Positions 1 to 6,796 of a stretch of DNA of 19,961 nucleotides are shown here, in pieces; positions within the stretch are counted from its first letter, which is position 1, and each line of letters begins with the position of its first letter. Position numbers and translations under genes: made by a program. The stretch comes from an uncultured Opitutia bacterium (GTDB taxonomy: Bacteria; Verrucomicrobiota; Verrucomicrobiia; Opitutales; UBA953), in assembly GCA_903829855.1 (NCBI GenBank), contig CAIKRN010000089.1:1-19961 (forward strand), written 5' to 3'. Under the pieces are notes generated by a model. It was given only the letters and a program-made list of their open reading frames with translations, had not been told where the DNA came from and made no database searches.

Positions 1-36
1 AAGCAATTGATGGCCTAGCCCGCTGGGTAGCCGGCG

Positions 37-1506
37 TTACTTACCGGCCTGCTCCCGATACATCACCTTGAATGGATTCTCGGCAGGGCCAGGGGCATTC
101 TCGTTGACCATTAGGGGGCGACATTCCTTCCACCAGGCATCATGCTTGGCAATCAGGTCGGCGACGACTTCCGGATGTTGCGCGGCAACATCGGTGGTTT
201 CGCCATAATCCTTACTAAGATCAAAAAGCTGCCAATTAGGCGTGGCTGGAGGAAAATCAGCTGGCACGCGCTGAGCTTTCTTCGACGCCTTGCTCTTACC
301 CATCGAAACGAGATGCCACTGGGCGGTCCGGACGCTCGTCTGGGAATACTTTCCGACTTCGGGGTCGACCCCCTTGACCATACCACCCCAGCGACCTACG
401 TGGGTGAAAAGCGTCCGGTCTGGCCAGGCAATATCCTCACCGACCTTAGCACGCAGCAGCGGCGCCAAACTCCGACCTTCCATCTGAGCCCTCATTTGCT
501 CCGAGGCTGGAGTACCGGTGAGCTCAAGTACCGTAGGTGTAAAGTCAATGTGAGCGGCGAGCGCTTTGACATCAGCCGGTTGGAAATGTCCCGGCCAGCG
601 CCAGAAGGACATCGCCCGAATGCCCCCCATGTAGGGCGTACCCTTCGGACCGCGCATGCCCGCATTAAAAATCGGTACGCCCGCCGTGCCGCCATTGTCG
701 TTCATGAAGACCACCAAGGTGTCTTGGGCGATGCCCATCGCTTCGATTTTGGCCATCAGCAGGCCGACGTTCAGGTCGAGGTTATGAATCATCCCGAAGA
801 AGTTTTCCACGTCGGTACCCAGCCCCTTCCCCTCGTAGAGTGCAGCATCCGCGGGCCGCGCATTATAAGGGGAGTGCGGCACGTTAGTTGCGATGTATGC
901 GTAGAAAGGCCGCTTAGCTGCGACCTCGCCTTCAATCCATTTCGTGGCCTGACCGAAGAACATGTCGGTGCAGTAGCCGGCGGTTTTCTCGAACCTGCCG
1001 TTATGGAGGAGCGTCGGGCTGAAGTAAGAATTGCCTGGTACATCGCCACAGCTCCCAGGGTAACTCTGACCAATACCGCCGGCACCATGGATGTAAACTT
1101 CGTCGAACCCACGCTTGTTCGGCTGATACTCAGCCTCGTCCCCTAGGTGCCACTTCCCGAAAATCCCCGTGCGGTAACCTGCCTTCTGCAACTGCTGAGG
1201 TAAAGTCGCCGCCCCCAAGGCCATCCGCTCGCGCTCGAGAATCGTGTGGGTGACTCCGTTCTTAAATTCATGGCGACCCGTCAGCAAAGCGCTGCGCGTC
1301 GGCGAACAAGTGGGTGAGACTTGAAAGTCGGTAAAGCGGACGCTTTGAGACCGTAGCTTATCGAGGTTGGGAGTCTTTAAAATCGGGTTACCATGGGCGC
1401 TGAGATCGCCGTAACCCTGGTCGTCACTCAAAATGAAAATAACATTGGGACGATCGGCCGCAATGGCAGCCAAACAGGTCAAAAATAGGCCTAAGAGATT
1501 TCTCAT
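37..1506 (-). CDS. Secreted arylsulfatase-type sulfatase (formylglycine-dependent)
   Basis: Hydrolyses sulfate esters, probably on polysaccharide, outside the cytoplasm. Translation from the ATG at 1506 gives 489 residues and a 17-residue signal peptide (MRNLLGLFLTCLAAIAA) directly before the first strand. A GTG at 1536 would add ten residues ahead of this signal, so the ATG is preferred. Visible family residues: paired metal-binding aspartates D28-D29 in FILSDDQGYGD; the formylglycine site C67 in CSPTRSALLTGR, the Cys-type sulfatase signature; K118 and H120 in GKWHLGD; H211 in VPHSPY; D270-N271 in FMNDNGG; and K288 in MRGPKGT. Length is usual for the family. The C67 type needs a formylglycine-generating or anSME-type maturase, which is not in this window. 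The gene lies 42 nt downstream of the methyltransferase on the same strand and may be read through from it. The substrate cannot be told from sequence. Confidence 0.93.
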   Translation of the reverse strand: MRNLLGLFLTCLAAIAADRPNVIFILSDDQGYGDLSAHGNPILKTPNLDKLRSQSVRFTDFQVSPTCSPTRSALLTGRHEFKNGVTHTILERERMALGAATLPQQLQKAGYRTGIFGKWHLGDEAEYQPNKRGFDEVYIHGAGGIGQSYPGSCGDVPGNSYFSPTLLHNGRFEKTAGYCTDMFFGQATKWIEGEVAAKRPFYAYIATNVPHSPYNARPADAALYEGKGLGTDVENFFGMIHNLDLNVGLLMAKIEAMGIAQDTLVVFMNDNGGTAGVPIFNAGMRGPKGTPYMGGIRAMSFWRWPGHFQPADVKALAAHIDFTPTVLELTGTPASEQMRAQMEGRSLAPLLRAKVGEDIAWPDRTLFTHVGRWGGMVKGVDPEVGKYSQTSVRTAQWHLVSMGKSKASKKAQRVPADFPPATPNWQLFDLSKDYGETTDVAAQHPEVVADLIAKHDAWWKECRPLMVNENAPGPAENPFKVMYREQAGK

Positions 1507-1548
1507 GGGTGCGGCGTTAGCGTGAGCCAACCCCACCCGGAAGCAACC

Positions 1549-2355
1549 TCAAGCGTGACGACGCTGTAGCCTGAAGGACCGATAAGTCATCTCCCCGGAA
1601 GCCGCATCGCGGTAAAGTCGCGATCCCTTCACGCCCGCAAAGTCCATCGCCACTCCGTGCAGAAAACGCGGCAACGCCCGCCTTACCATCGCTTCATATC
1701 GCGGCGTATTTAATTCCATGCCGCGCATGACCTCGGGATTGATTAAGCGCATTTGATCTAAGCGCATTTGGGGATGCCGGGCCAACGCATCGACCCATTC
1801 AGCCAGCCCATTGGGGTAGCGCATATCCGCATGGCAGAACCATCCTCCGGATCTCAAGACCCGGGCGACCTGACCCACGAAGCCGGGGAAATCTGGGTAG
1901 CAATGTGAAGCCTCCACGTTGATAACGACGTCGAAAGAAGCTTCGGGAAAAGGGAGTGACTGGGCATCCCCCACCATGAAATGCAGCCCCTCGCTTCGAT
2001 GTTTATCCTGACAATAGCGAATGGCTTCGGGATTCAAATCGAGCCCGATATATTCGGCGGGACCAAGATAACGGGCGAAATAGGAAGCACCGCCGCCATG
2101 GCCACAACTCACCTCTAGCACCCGCTTACCCCGCAAATCAACTCCGCCCAAGACATGGTGATAGAGCTGAATGTTTGGCCGGTCGGCTTCGTCCTCAGGT
2201 CTCAACTCAAGTCGGGCCTCACCTTCAGCCTCGAATGAATAGTTCAGGAAACTGATGCCCTGTGCCCGAACCCGACGCGTGAAAAACGGGTACCACCACT
2301 GCCAGAGCTTCTGGCGTAATTTCGGGCGAACCAAGATTTCTTCGATGAGTCCCAT
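1549..2355 (-). CDS. Class I SAM-dependent methyltransferase, glycolipid-methyltransferase-like
   Basis: A 268-residue Rossmann-fold methyltransferase. Motif I is VLEVSCGHGGGASY (residues 79-92), the acidic ribose-binding residue is D106 in YIGLDLN, motif II is around D130-A131, and VEASHCYPDF (148-156) and RVLRSGGWF (165-173) follow. From memory, the sequence including the N-terminal WYPFFTRR stretch resembles the mycobacterial phthiotriol/phenolphthiotriol dimycocerosate methyltransferase group (Rv2952 type) more than ubiquinone/menaquinone or generic methyltransferases. Substrate is unknown here; a lipid or glycolipid hydroxyl is an inference. No signal peptide, so cytoplasmic. Its ATG lies one base after the SMUG1 stop codon, so the two are almost certainly co-transcribed and probably translationally coupled. 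No Shine-Dalgarno is visible. Confidence 0.87.
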   Translation of the reverse strand: MGLIEEILVRPKLRQKLWQWWYPFFTRRVRAQGISFLNYSFEAEGEARLELRPEDEADRPNIQLYHHVLGGVDLRGKRVLEVSCGHGGGASYFARYLGPAEYIGLDLNPEAIRYCQDKHRSEGLHFMVGDAQSLPFPEASFDVVINVEASHCYPDFPGFVGQVARVLRSGGWFCHADMRYPNGLAEWVDALARHPQMRLDQMRLINPEVMRGMELNTPRYEAMVRRALPRFLHGVAMDFAGVKGSRLYRDAASGEMTYRSFRLQRRHA

Positions 2356-2356
2356 A

Positions 2357-3085
2357 TTAAGCCCAGACTCCTTGTTCGACGAGCGCCTTGGTCGCGGCGG
2401 CGGACCAACCGCGATTCGCCACTGGGTTGGCCGGACTGGGGTGCGGTACCTTGGCGAACTTCACCAATAATCCATCCAAGGCTTCACGGGCCCGGGTCTC
2501 AGCATACCCCCCCACTCCAACCACCGTCGTCACACCCAAGGTTTCCACCATGACGCGCAAGAGACGATCGCACTCGGCATTCACGGGAGCCATTGAATCG
2601 GCCGGAAGCTCCTCGGGGATCACATTGCGACCCTGCTTAGTGTTTTCGAGAAAGAGCAACGGGCAGTAATTGTGCACGAGGTGCTCCGCGAAGAATTTAT
2701 CGGCTGAGCCGAAGCGCTCCTGGCAAAGCGCCCACAGACGACGCCCGCTGACTTCGGAGCGATGGCAGGCAAACCCGGCGACCTTCTTGCCCGGGTGCTC
2801 GACCTCTGGACGTCCGATGGGCAACTCGATGCCCATCCAATCGCGGACGGCAGCAATTTCACCGAAAGGCACCCCCGTCTGGGCCATCCCAAACGGGCCA
2901 GGATTCATCCCCAAGAAGAGAACCTTGCGAGGTCCAGCTGCCGCGTACCGTCGCAAGTAGGCCTCGTGGCCCGCCCAGGCATAGTCCAGCGGGCGGTAGA
3001 CAAAGTCAGCGGGCGAAGGAAACGAGAGCCCGGCAAGGGCTTTTCGTAACGCGATCGTCGCCCGGATGACTGGTTCGGCAGACAT
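2357..3085 (-). CDS. SMUG1-type single-strand-selective uracil-DNA glycosylase (UDG family 3)
   Basis: Removes uracil and oxidised pyrimidines such as 5-hydroxymethyluracil from DNA to start base-excision repair. The 242-residue protein carries the SMUG1 signature GMNPGPFGMAQTGVPFGE (59-76), with N61 as the water-activating or base-contacting residue, and the second motif HPSPANPVANRGW (215-227) with H215. N61 and H215 are 154 residues apart, the same spacing as N85 and H239 of human SMUG1. The intervening SEVSGRRLW and VHNYCPLLFL segments are also family hallmarks. The open frame extends upstream to 3781, but that part is antisense to speA; the ATG at 3085 gives the expected N-terminus. It is divergent from speA and directly upstream of the methyltransferase. 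SMUG1 is common in animals and only patchy in bacteria (known in Geobacter and, as I recall, Opitutaceae). Confidence 0.94.
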   Translation of the reverse strand: MSAEPVIRATIALRKALAGLSFPSPADFVYRPLDYAWAGHEAYLRRYAAAGPRKVLFLGMNPGPFGMAQTGVPFGEIAAVRDWMGIELPIGRPEVEHPGKKVAGFACHRSEVSGRRLWALCQERFGSADKFFAEHLVHNYCPLLFLENTKQGRNVIPEELPADSMAPVNAECDRLLRVMVETLGVTTVVGVGGYAETRAREALDGLLVKFAKVPHPSPANPVANRGWSAAATKALVEQGVWA

Positions 3086-3196
3086 GGTGAAAGACAAACA
3101 CCCCATGCCACCGGGTCGAGCCGTAAGGCAGGCGCAGGGGTGCGATTTCCCCTTGCGCTTCCCCCCGGAGGATAAAAAGTCCACCTCCCTACCGAC
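3086..3196. promoter_or_regulatory. Divergent SMUG1/speA intergenic region with speA leader hairpins
   Basis: This 111-bp gap must hold promoters for both genes, but I see no convincing -35/-10 pair. Two structures are visible on the speA strand. First, 3132-3158 is GCGCAGGGG, an 8-nt loop, then CCCC-T-TGCGC: a 9-bp stem with one bulge. Second, a strong Shine-Dalgarno-like GGAGG (3167-3171) lies 25 nt before the GTG start, too far for direct use, and a complementary CCTCC (3184-3188) lies 8 nt before the GTG. Pairing of the two would form a 5-bp, 12-nt-loop hairpin. Whether this controls translation is inference. Confidence 0.4.
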
Positions 3197-5146
3197 GTGA
3201 GCAAACCGCAGCCCTGGACTACTAAAGACGCCGAAGATTATTACGGCTTTAAACGCTGGGGAGGTAACAACTTCTCCGTCGATCCGCAGGGAAATCTCTG
3301 CGTGCACCCTAAGGGCGACCACCGGAAGATCCGCATCTCCGACATCGTCAAAGAGGTTGAGGCCTCTGGCCTGAAGCCGCCCCTGACGATCCGCGTGCAG
3401 GATCTCCTCCGCCATCGCGTCACCCAGATCAACGAAGCCTTCCGCCGAGCTATCGAAGAAGAGGATTACTCCGGCCGCTACCGGGGCGTCTTCCCGATCA
3501 AGGTCAACCAGCTGCGCGAAGTGGTCGAAGAAATCCTCGATGCCGGTGAAGAATATGATTTCGGCCTCGAAGCCGGCTCCAAGCCCGAACTGATTATCGC
3601 CCTGGCCCTCCTTGAGAACCGTAAGGCCCTCCTGATTTGTAACGGATACAAAGACGAAGAATACATCGAGCTCGCGCTCATGGGTCGCCGCCTCGGCAAA
3701 CAGACCATCATCGTCGTCGAGCAGCTTTCGGAAATCGATGCCATCATCCGCATCGCGCGCCGCATGGGCGTCCAGCCCCACATCGGACTGCGCGTTAAGC
3801 TCACCACCGCCGGCGAAGGCAAGTGGGCGGACAGCACCGGTGAGAATGCCAAGTTTGGCCTAACAGCCTCCGAGATCGTCGAAGTCTCCCAGCGCCTCGC
3901 CAAGGCGAAGATGAAGGATGCCCTGCGCCTCGTTCACTTTCACATCGGCTCCCAAGTGCCGAATATCGGCACCATCAAGAAGGCCGTGGTCGAAGCCACC
4001 CGCTTCTACTGCGAACTGAAGCGCATGGGCTTCCCCATGGGCCTACTCGATGTCGGTGGCGGCCTAGGTATCGACTACGACGGCAGCCGCTCCGCCTACG
4101 AATCTTCCATGAATTACAGCATGGAAGGCTACGCCCGCGACGTGGTCGCCAACGTGAAGCAAATCTGCGAAGAAAGCGGCGTCCCCCTGCCTGATATCGT
4201 CTCGGAATCCGGCCGAGCCCTCGTCGCCCCGCACTCGATTCTCATCTTCGAAGCCGTCGACCGCATTACCCGCGACGAACTCACCGTCCAGCCGCCAAAG
4301 GGTAAACTCCACCAGCTCGTGCGCGAGCTGGAGGCCATCCGTAAAAATAAGCGGAAGTATGACCCGCTCGAACGGTACCACGACGCGAAGGAGAAACGCG
4401 AAGAAGCCCATGCTCGCTTCAGCCTCGGTCATCTCCGCTTAGAAGAACGCGCCCACGCTGATCGTCTCTTCTGGGATATCTGCCGCCAGATTCGTCAGGA
4501 CCTTAAAGATATTTCCGACATCCCCGACGAACTCGCCCGACTCGACTCGATGTTAGCCGAGCAATACGTCTGCAATTTCTCGGTCTTCCAATCCCTCCTC
4601 GATCATTGGGCCCTTGATCAGTTGTTCCCCATTGCTCCGATTCATCGCCTCAACGAACGCCCAACCGTCCAGGCGACCCTCGTCGACATCACTTGCGACT
4701 CCGACGGCAAGGTCGACGACTTCATCGACCTAGAAGACGTCCGGAAGACCCTCTCGCTCCACCCGCTCAAGGAAGGCCAGCCTTACTACATCGGCGCCTT
4801 CATGGTCGGCGCCTACCAGGACATCATGGGTGACCTTCACAACCTCTTCGGCCGCGTCAACGAGGCCCACGTCTTCCTTGAAGATGATGAAGAAGACGGC
4901 TTCTACATTGAAGAAAGCATCCCGGGATACTCCGTCGAGCGCATCTTGGGCATGATTCAGTATAACGCTGAGGACCTCTGCCGCATGCTGAAGAGACAAG
5001 TGGATCGCGCCACCAAGGCAGACTCAGTCCGCCCCCGCGAAGGCGTCGCCATGGTAGATCTTTACGAACGACTGATTCGCAGCCAGACCTACCTCATCCC
5101 TGACCGGGAAGAGGTTAAGCCGAAGAAGGCCTCGAAAAAGAAGTAA
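3197..5146 (+). CDS. speA: Biosynthetic arginine decarboxylase (PLP-dependent)
   Basis: Converts arginine to agmatine and CO2, the first step of the agmatine route to putrescine and spermidine. The 649-residue protein matches the usual SpeA length (about 630-660). Visible features: the alanine-racemase-fold barrel with the PLP lysine K102 in GVFPIKVNQ; HFHIGSQVPNI (248-258); the phosphate-binding glycine loop DVGGGLGIDYDG (285-296); SESGRALVAPHS in the middle; and the C-terminal beta-domain catalytic C500 in DITCDSDGK. The start is a GTG. An in-frame stop at 3173-3175 leaves no alternative start upstream, and the only Shine-Dalgarno-like element is unusually distant. The tail is lysine-rich (PKKASKKK). 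It is transcribed alone, with a hairpin terminator 16 nt after the stop. The agmatine-processing genes are not in the window. Confidence 0.97.
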   Translation: MSKPQPWTTKDAEDYYGFKRWGGNNFSVDPQGNLCVHPKGDHRKIRISDIVKEVEASGLKPPLTIRVQDLLRHRVTQINEAFRRAIEEEDYSGRYRGVFPIKVNQLREVVEEILDAGEEYDFGLEAGSKPELIIALALLENRKALLICNGYKDEEYIELALMGRRLGKQTIIVVEQLSEIDAIIRIARRMGVQPHIGLRVKLTTAGEGKWADSTGENAKFGLTASEIVEVSQRLAKAKMKDALRLVHFHIGSQVPNIGTIKKAVVEATRFYCELKRMGFPMGLLDVGGGLGIDYDGSRSAYESSMNYSMEGYARDVVANVKQICEESGVPLPDIVSESGRALVAPHSILIFEAVDRITRDELTVQPPKGKLHQLVRELEAIRKNKRKYDPLERYHDAKEKREEAHARFSLGHLRLEERAHADRLFWDICRQIRQDLKDISDIPDELARLDSMLAEQYVCNFSVFQSLLDHWALDQLFPIAPIHRLNERPTVQATLVDITCDSDGKVDDFIDLEDVRKTLSLHPLKEGQPYYIGAFMVGAYQDIMGDLHNLFGRVNEAHVFLEDDEEDGFYIEESIPGYSVERILGMIQYNAEDLCRMLKRQVDRATKADSVRPREGVAMVDLYERLIRSQTYLIPDREEVKPKKASKKK

Positions 5147-5161
5147 GCGGTGCCCAGAGGC

Positions 5162-5190
5162 AAGGACGCCACGGCTTGGCGTCCTTTATT
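5162..5190 (+). terminator. Rho-independent terminator of speA
   Basis: Perfect 10-bp inverted repeat AAGGACGCCA (5162-5171) / TGGCGTCCTT (5177-5186) with a 5-nt loop, followed by TATT. The stem lies 16 nt after the speA stop. The T-run is short on the plus strand and absent on the minus strand, so it mainly serves speA. It may also lie in the tail of the convergent flavin-reductase transcript. Confidence 0.8.
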
Positions 5191-5234
5191 ACGCCATATC
5201 ACCTCGCACACGTGCCAGCCCGCCAGCTGAACGC

Positions 5235-5720
5235 TTAGGCCAAAATCAGCTTCAATCGCTTCAGCTCGTCGAGCGTGAGCGGAGGGGCTTCGCGGAGATT
5301 CTCATAGGAATCAACGTTGGCCAACCAAGCCCAATGATCGCCGCAATCCATGCGTTCTGCGAAACGGAGGCGGAGCGTGGCAATCGCGCCCTTCAGAAAA
5401 TAAAGCCCATCGCCCACGTGTTCAATCTGATCGCCGAGCTGCGCAATCTTGTCCGTGGAATTTCCAGACTTCTTGCCAAGGAGTTTGATGTGGTTGGCCT
5501 GATCTTTCGCCATGTAGTTCAACAAGCCGACGGGATTAGCCTCAAGATTAGCGAGCGTCTTCGTGTCCTTATAAACCCCAATGATGAAACGCTTCGGCTT
5601 TAGACTAATCGGCGTCACGTAACTGCAGATGTTAAAATTCCCCTTACCATTTGCGGTGGTCGCAAGGCTGTAGATAGGGCCGTCCACACGGTTCCATGGC
5701 TTGACGCGGATTCCAGGCAT
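5235..5720 (-). CDS. Flavin-reductase-like (FMN-binding split-barrel) protein
   Basis: A 161-residue cytoplasmic protein of the flavin reductase-like split-barrel family, members of which bind FMN and reduce flavin with NAD(P)H or serve as reductase partners. Supporting segments: IYSLATTANGKGNFNICSYV (16-35), the family's first strands with the flavin-contacting N-x-C/S-Y; TPISLKPKRFIIGVYKDTKT (36-55); an NYMAKDQ segment; and GDHWAWLANVDSY (127-139), equivalent to the GDH-x-hydrophobic C-terminal strand. Length is at the short end of the family. It converges on speA and is divergent from the menH unit, so it appears monocistronic. Physiological partner and substrate are unknown. Confidence 0.8.
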   Translation of the reverse strand: MPGIRVKPWNRVDGPIYSLATTANGKGNFNICSYVTPISLKPKRFIIGVYKDTKTLANLEANPVGLLNYMAKDQANHIKLLGKKSGNSTDKIAQLGDQIEHVGDGLYFLKGAIATLRLRFAERMDCGDHWAWLANVDSYENLREAPPLTLDELKRLKLILA

Positions 5721-5810
5721 TAAATTGGGGTAAGGTTAATACCCCCTTCGGCGGACAATGTTCCCTCAATTTTACTGACCTATATCGCCGGCTGGCTTAT
5801 CCCTCCCCCG
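5721..5810. promoter_or_regulatory. Divergent intergenic region (flavin reductase / menH unit)
   Basis: A 90-bp gap between divergent genes that must contain both promoters. I see no convincing sigma-70 hexamer pair or operator palindrome, and no Shine-Dalgarno next to either start. Confidence 0.25.
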
Positions 5811-6008
5811 ATGATCTGGCCTCATTGCCTCCTTTCCCTGCCCTTTCTGGGCGGTCTGGCTGGCCGCAGCCCCTGGACAACGTCCAGATACCCCCTTAAA
5901 GACATCTCCTACCACGTTGCAGGCCAGGCCAGGCAGGAATTCGCCTTACTCCCCGCAAATCACCCCCAAGCCGCCCCAGTGGCCTGCGCCCTAGGCCTCA
6001 AGCGCTAA
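5811..6008 (+). CDS. Possible small protein of 65 residues upstream of menH
   Basis: Unrecognised. The N-terminus (MIWPHCLLSLPFLGGLAG) is moderately hydrophobic and could be a short membrane or export segment; the rest is polar with no motif. Evidence for coding: GC by codon position is roughly 60/54/71 percent by hand count, a coding-like profile, and the TAA stop is only 3 nt before the menH ATG, which would allow coupled translation. It is in the same reading frame as menH, separated by that single stop and one CCG codon. Against: no Shine-Dalgarno, no recognisable family, and in high-GC DNA a 65-codon open frame can arise by chance. Confidence 0.35.
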   Translation: MIWPHCLLSLPFLGGLAGRSPWTTSRYPLKDISYHVAGQARQEFALLPANHPQAAPVACALGLKR

Positions 6009-6011
6009 CCG

Positions 6012-6746
6012 ATGGCTGCCATTATCGCCATTCACGGATTTACAGGCTCAGCGGAGGACTTCGAGCCCCTGCGCCAACACCTCCGCTCAGAAGACGAGCT
6101 CCGCGCCATCGACCTACCCGGCCACGGCAAACTCTCCACCCAACGCCGCCCGAGTGACTTTTCAATGGCCGCCCACCTGGCTGCCATTGACTTAGCCGCT
6201 GGTAACGCCCGACAGATCACCCTCCTCGGCTATTCGCTGGGTGGAAGACTTGCCCTCCACTGGGCCGTGACCCACCCCGAACGCGTCGCCCATCTAATCC
6301 TAATCGGAGCCAGCCCGGGACTCGCCACTCCGGAGCAACGCGATGAACGTCAACTCGCCGATGCCTCACTGGCGGGCTTCATTCGCACCCAAAGAATCGA
6401 GGCCTTCTTCAAGTACTGGCACAACCAGACGTTCTTTGAAAAACTGCTCGAACTCCCTCCGGAAAGGCTTGCTCCAATCCTAGCACGCCGGGGCCGCAAT
6501 GAACCCGAAGCCCTCGCCCTCAGTTTGGAGAACGTAGGCACCGGCACCCTGCCCTCGCTCTGGCATCGACTCAAAGAGCTCCGCATGCCCATCGATATCG
6601 TCACAGGGGAACATGATTCGAAATTTACGCGCCTCGCCCAAGAGATGGGCGCCCACCTGCCGAAAGCCAGACTGAGCATCATCGAAGAAGCCGACCACGC
6701 CGTGCACCTTGAGCAACCCGCCGATCTGGCGATGCTCCTGCGTTAA
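6012..6746 (+). CDS. menH: MenH-like alpha/beta hydrolase (SHCHC synthase of menaquinone synthesis)
   Basis: A 244-residue cytoplasmic alpha/beta hydrolase best matching MenH, which eliminates pyruvate from SEPHCHC to give SHCHC in menaquinone biosynthesis. Visible features: the oxyanion strand IHGFTGS (7-13); DLPGHG (34-39); the nucleophile elbow GYSLGGRLAL with S75; the MenH-typical ASPGLATPEQRDER segment after the fifth strand; D202 in GEHDSKF; and H229 in ADHAVHLEQP. Ser-Asp-His is thus complete. The MenH-type GTGTLPSLW cap segment is also present. Length fits the family (about 240-270). No other men genes are in the window, so the assignment rests on sequence alone; a related C-C hydrolase or esterase is the alternative. 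Confidence 0.8.
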   Translation: MAAIIAIHGFTGSAEDFEPLRQHLRSEDELRAIDLPGHGKLSTQRRPSDFSMAAHLAAIDLAAGNARQITLLGYSLGGRLALHWAVTHPERVAHLILIGASPGLATPEQRDERQLADASLAGFIRTQRIEAFFKYWHNQTFFEKLLELPPERLAPILARRGRNEPEALALSLENVGTGTLPSLWHRLKELRMPIDIVTGEHDSKFTRLAQEMGAHLPKARLSIIEEADHAVHLEQPADLAMLLR

Positions 6747-6750
6747 AACA

Positions 6751-6777
6751 AAAGACCCGGCTTGTGGCCGGGTCTTT
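6751..6777. terminator. Bidirectional rho-independent terminator between menH and the DUF1501 gene
   Basis: Perfect 11-bp inverted repeat AAAGACCCGGC (6751-6761) / GCCGGGTCTTT (6767-6777) around a 5-nt loop. The preceding A-rich stretch (AAAACAAAAG) provides a U-run for minus-strand transcripts, and the TTT at the stem end serves the plus strand. It starts 4 nt after the menH stop and 20 nt beyond the stop of the convergent DUF1501 gene, so it should end both units. Confidence 0.88.
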
Positions 6778-6796
6778 GCTAACCATGGGCGGGGTC

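Noticed and set aside
15..31. Short hairpin downstream of the sulfatase (CTA-G-CCC / GGGTAG)
   Set aside because: Only 6 bp with a bulge and no T-run; too weak to call a terminator.
142..1146. 334-codon plus-strand frame opposite the sulfatase
   Set aside because: No recognisable motif; lies entirely antisense to a complete sulfatase with all catalytic residues.
1507..1536. GTG start of the sulfatase ten codons upstream
   Set aside because: The ATG at 1506 begins a good signal peptide; the extension adds polar residues before it without a ribosome binding site.
3086..3781. Upstream extension of the SMUG1 frame to a 474-residue protein
   Set aside because: The extra part is antisense to the start of speA, has no recognisable domain, and the ATG at 3085 gives a normal SMUG1 N-terminus.
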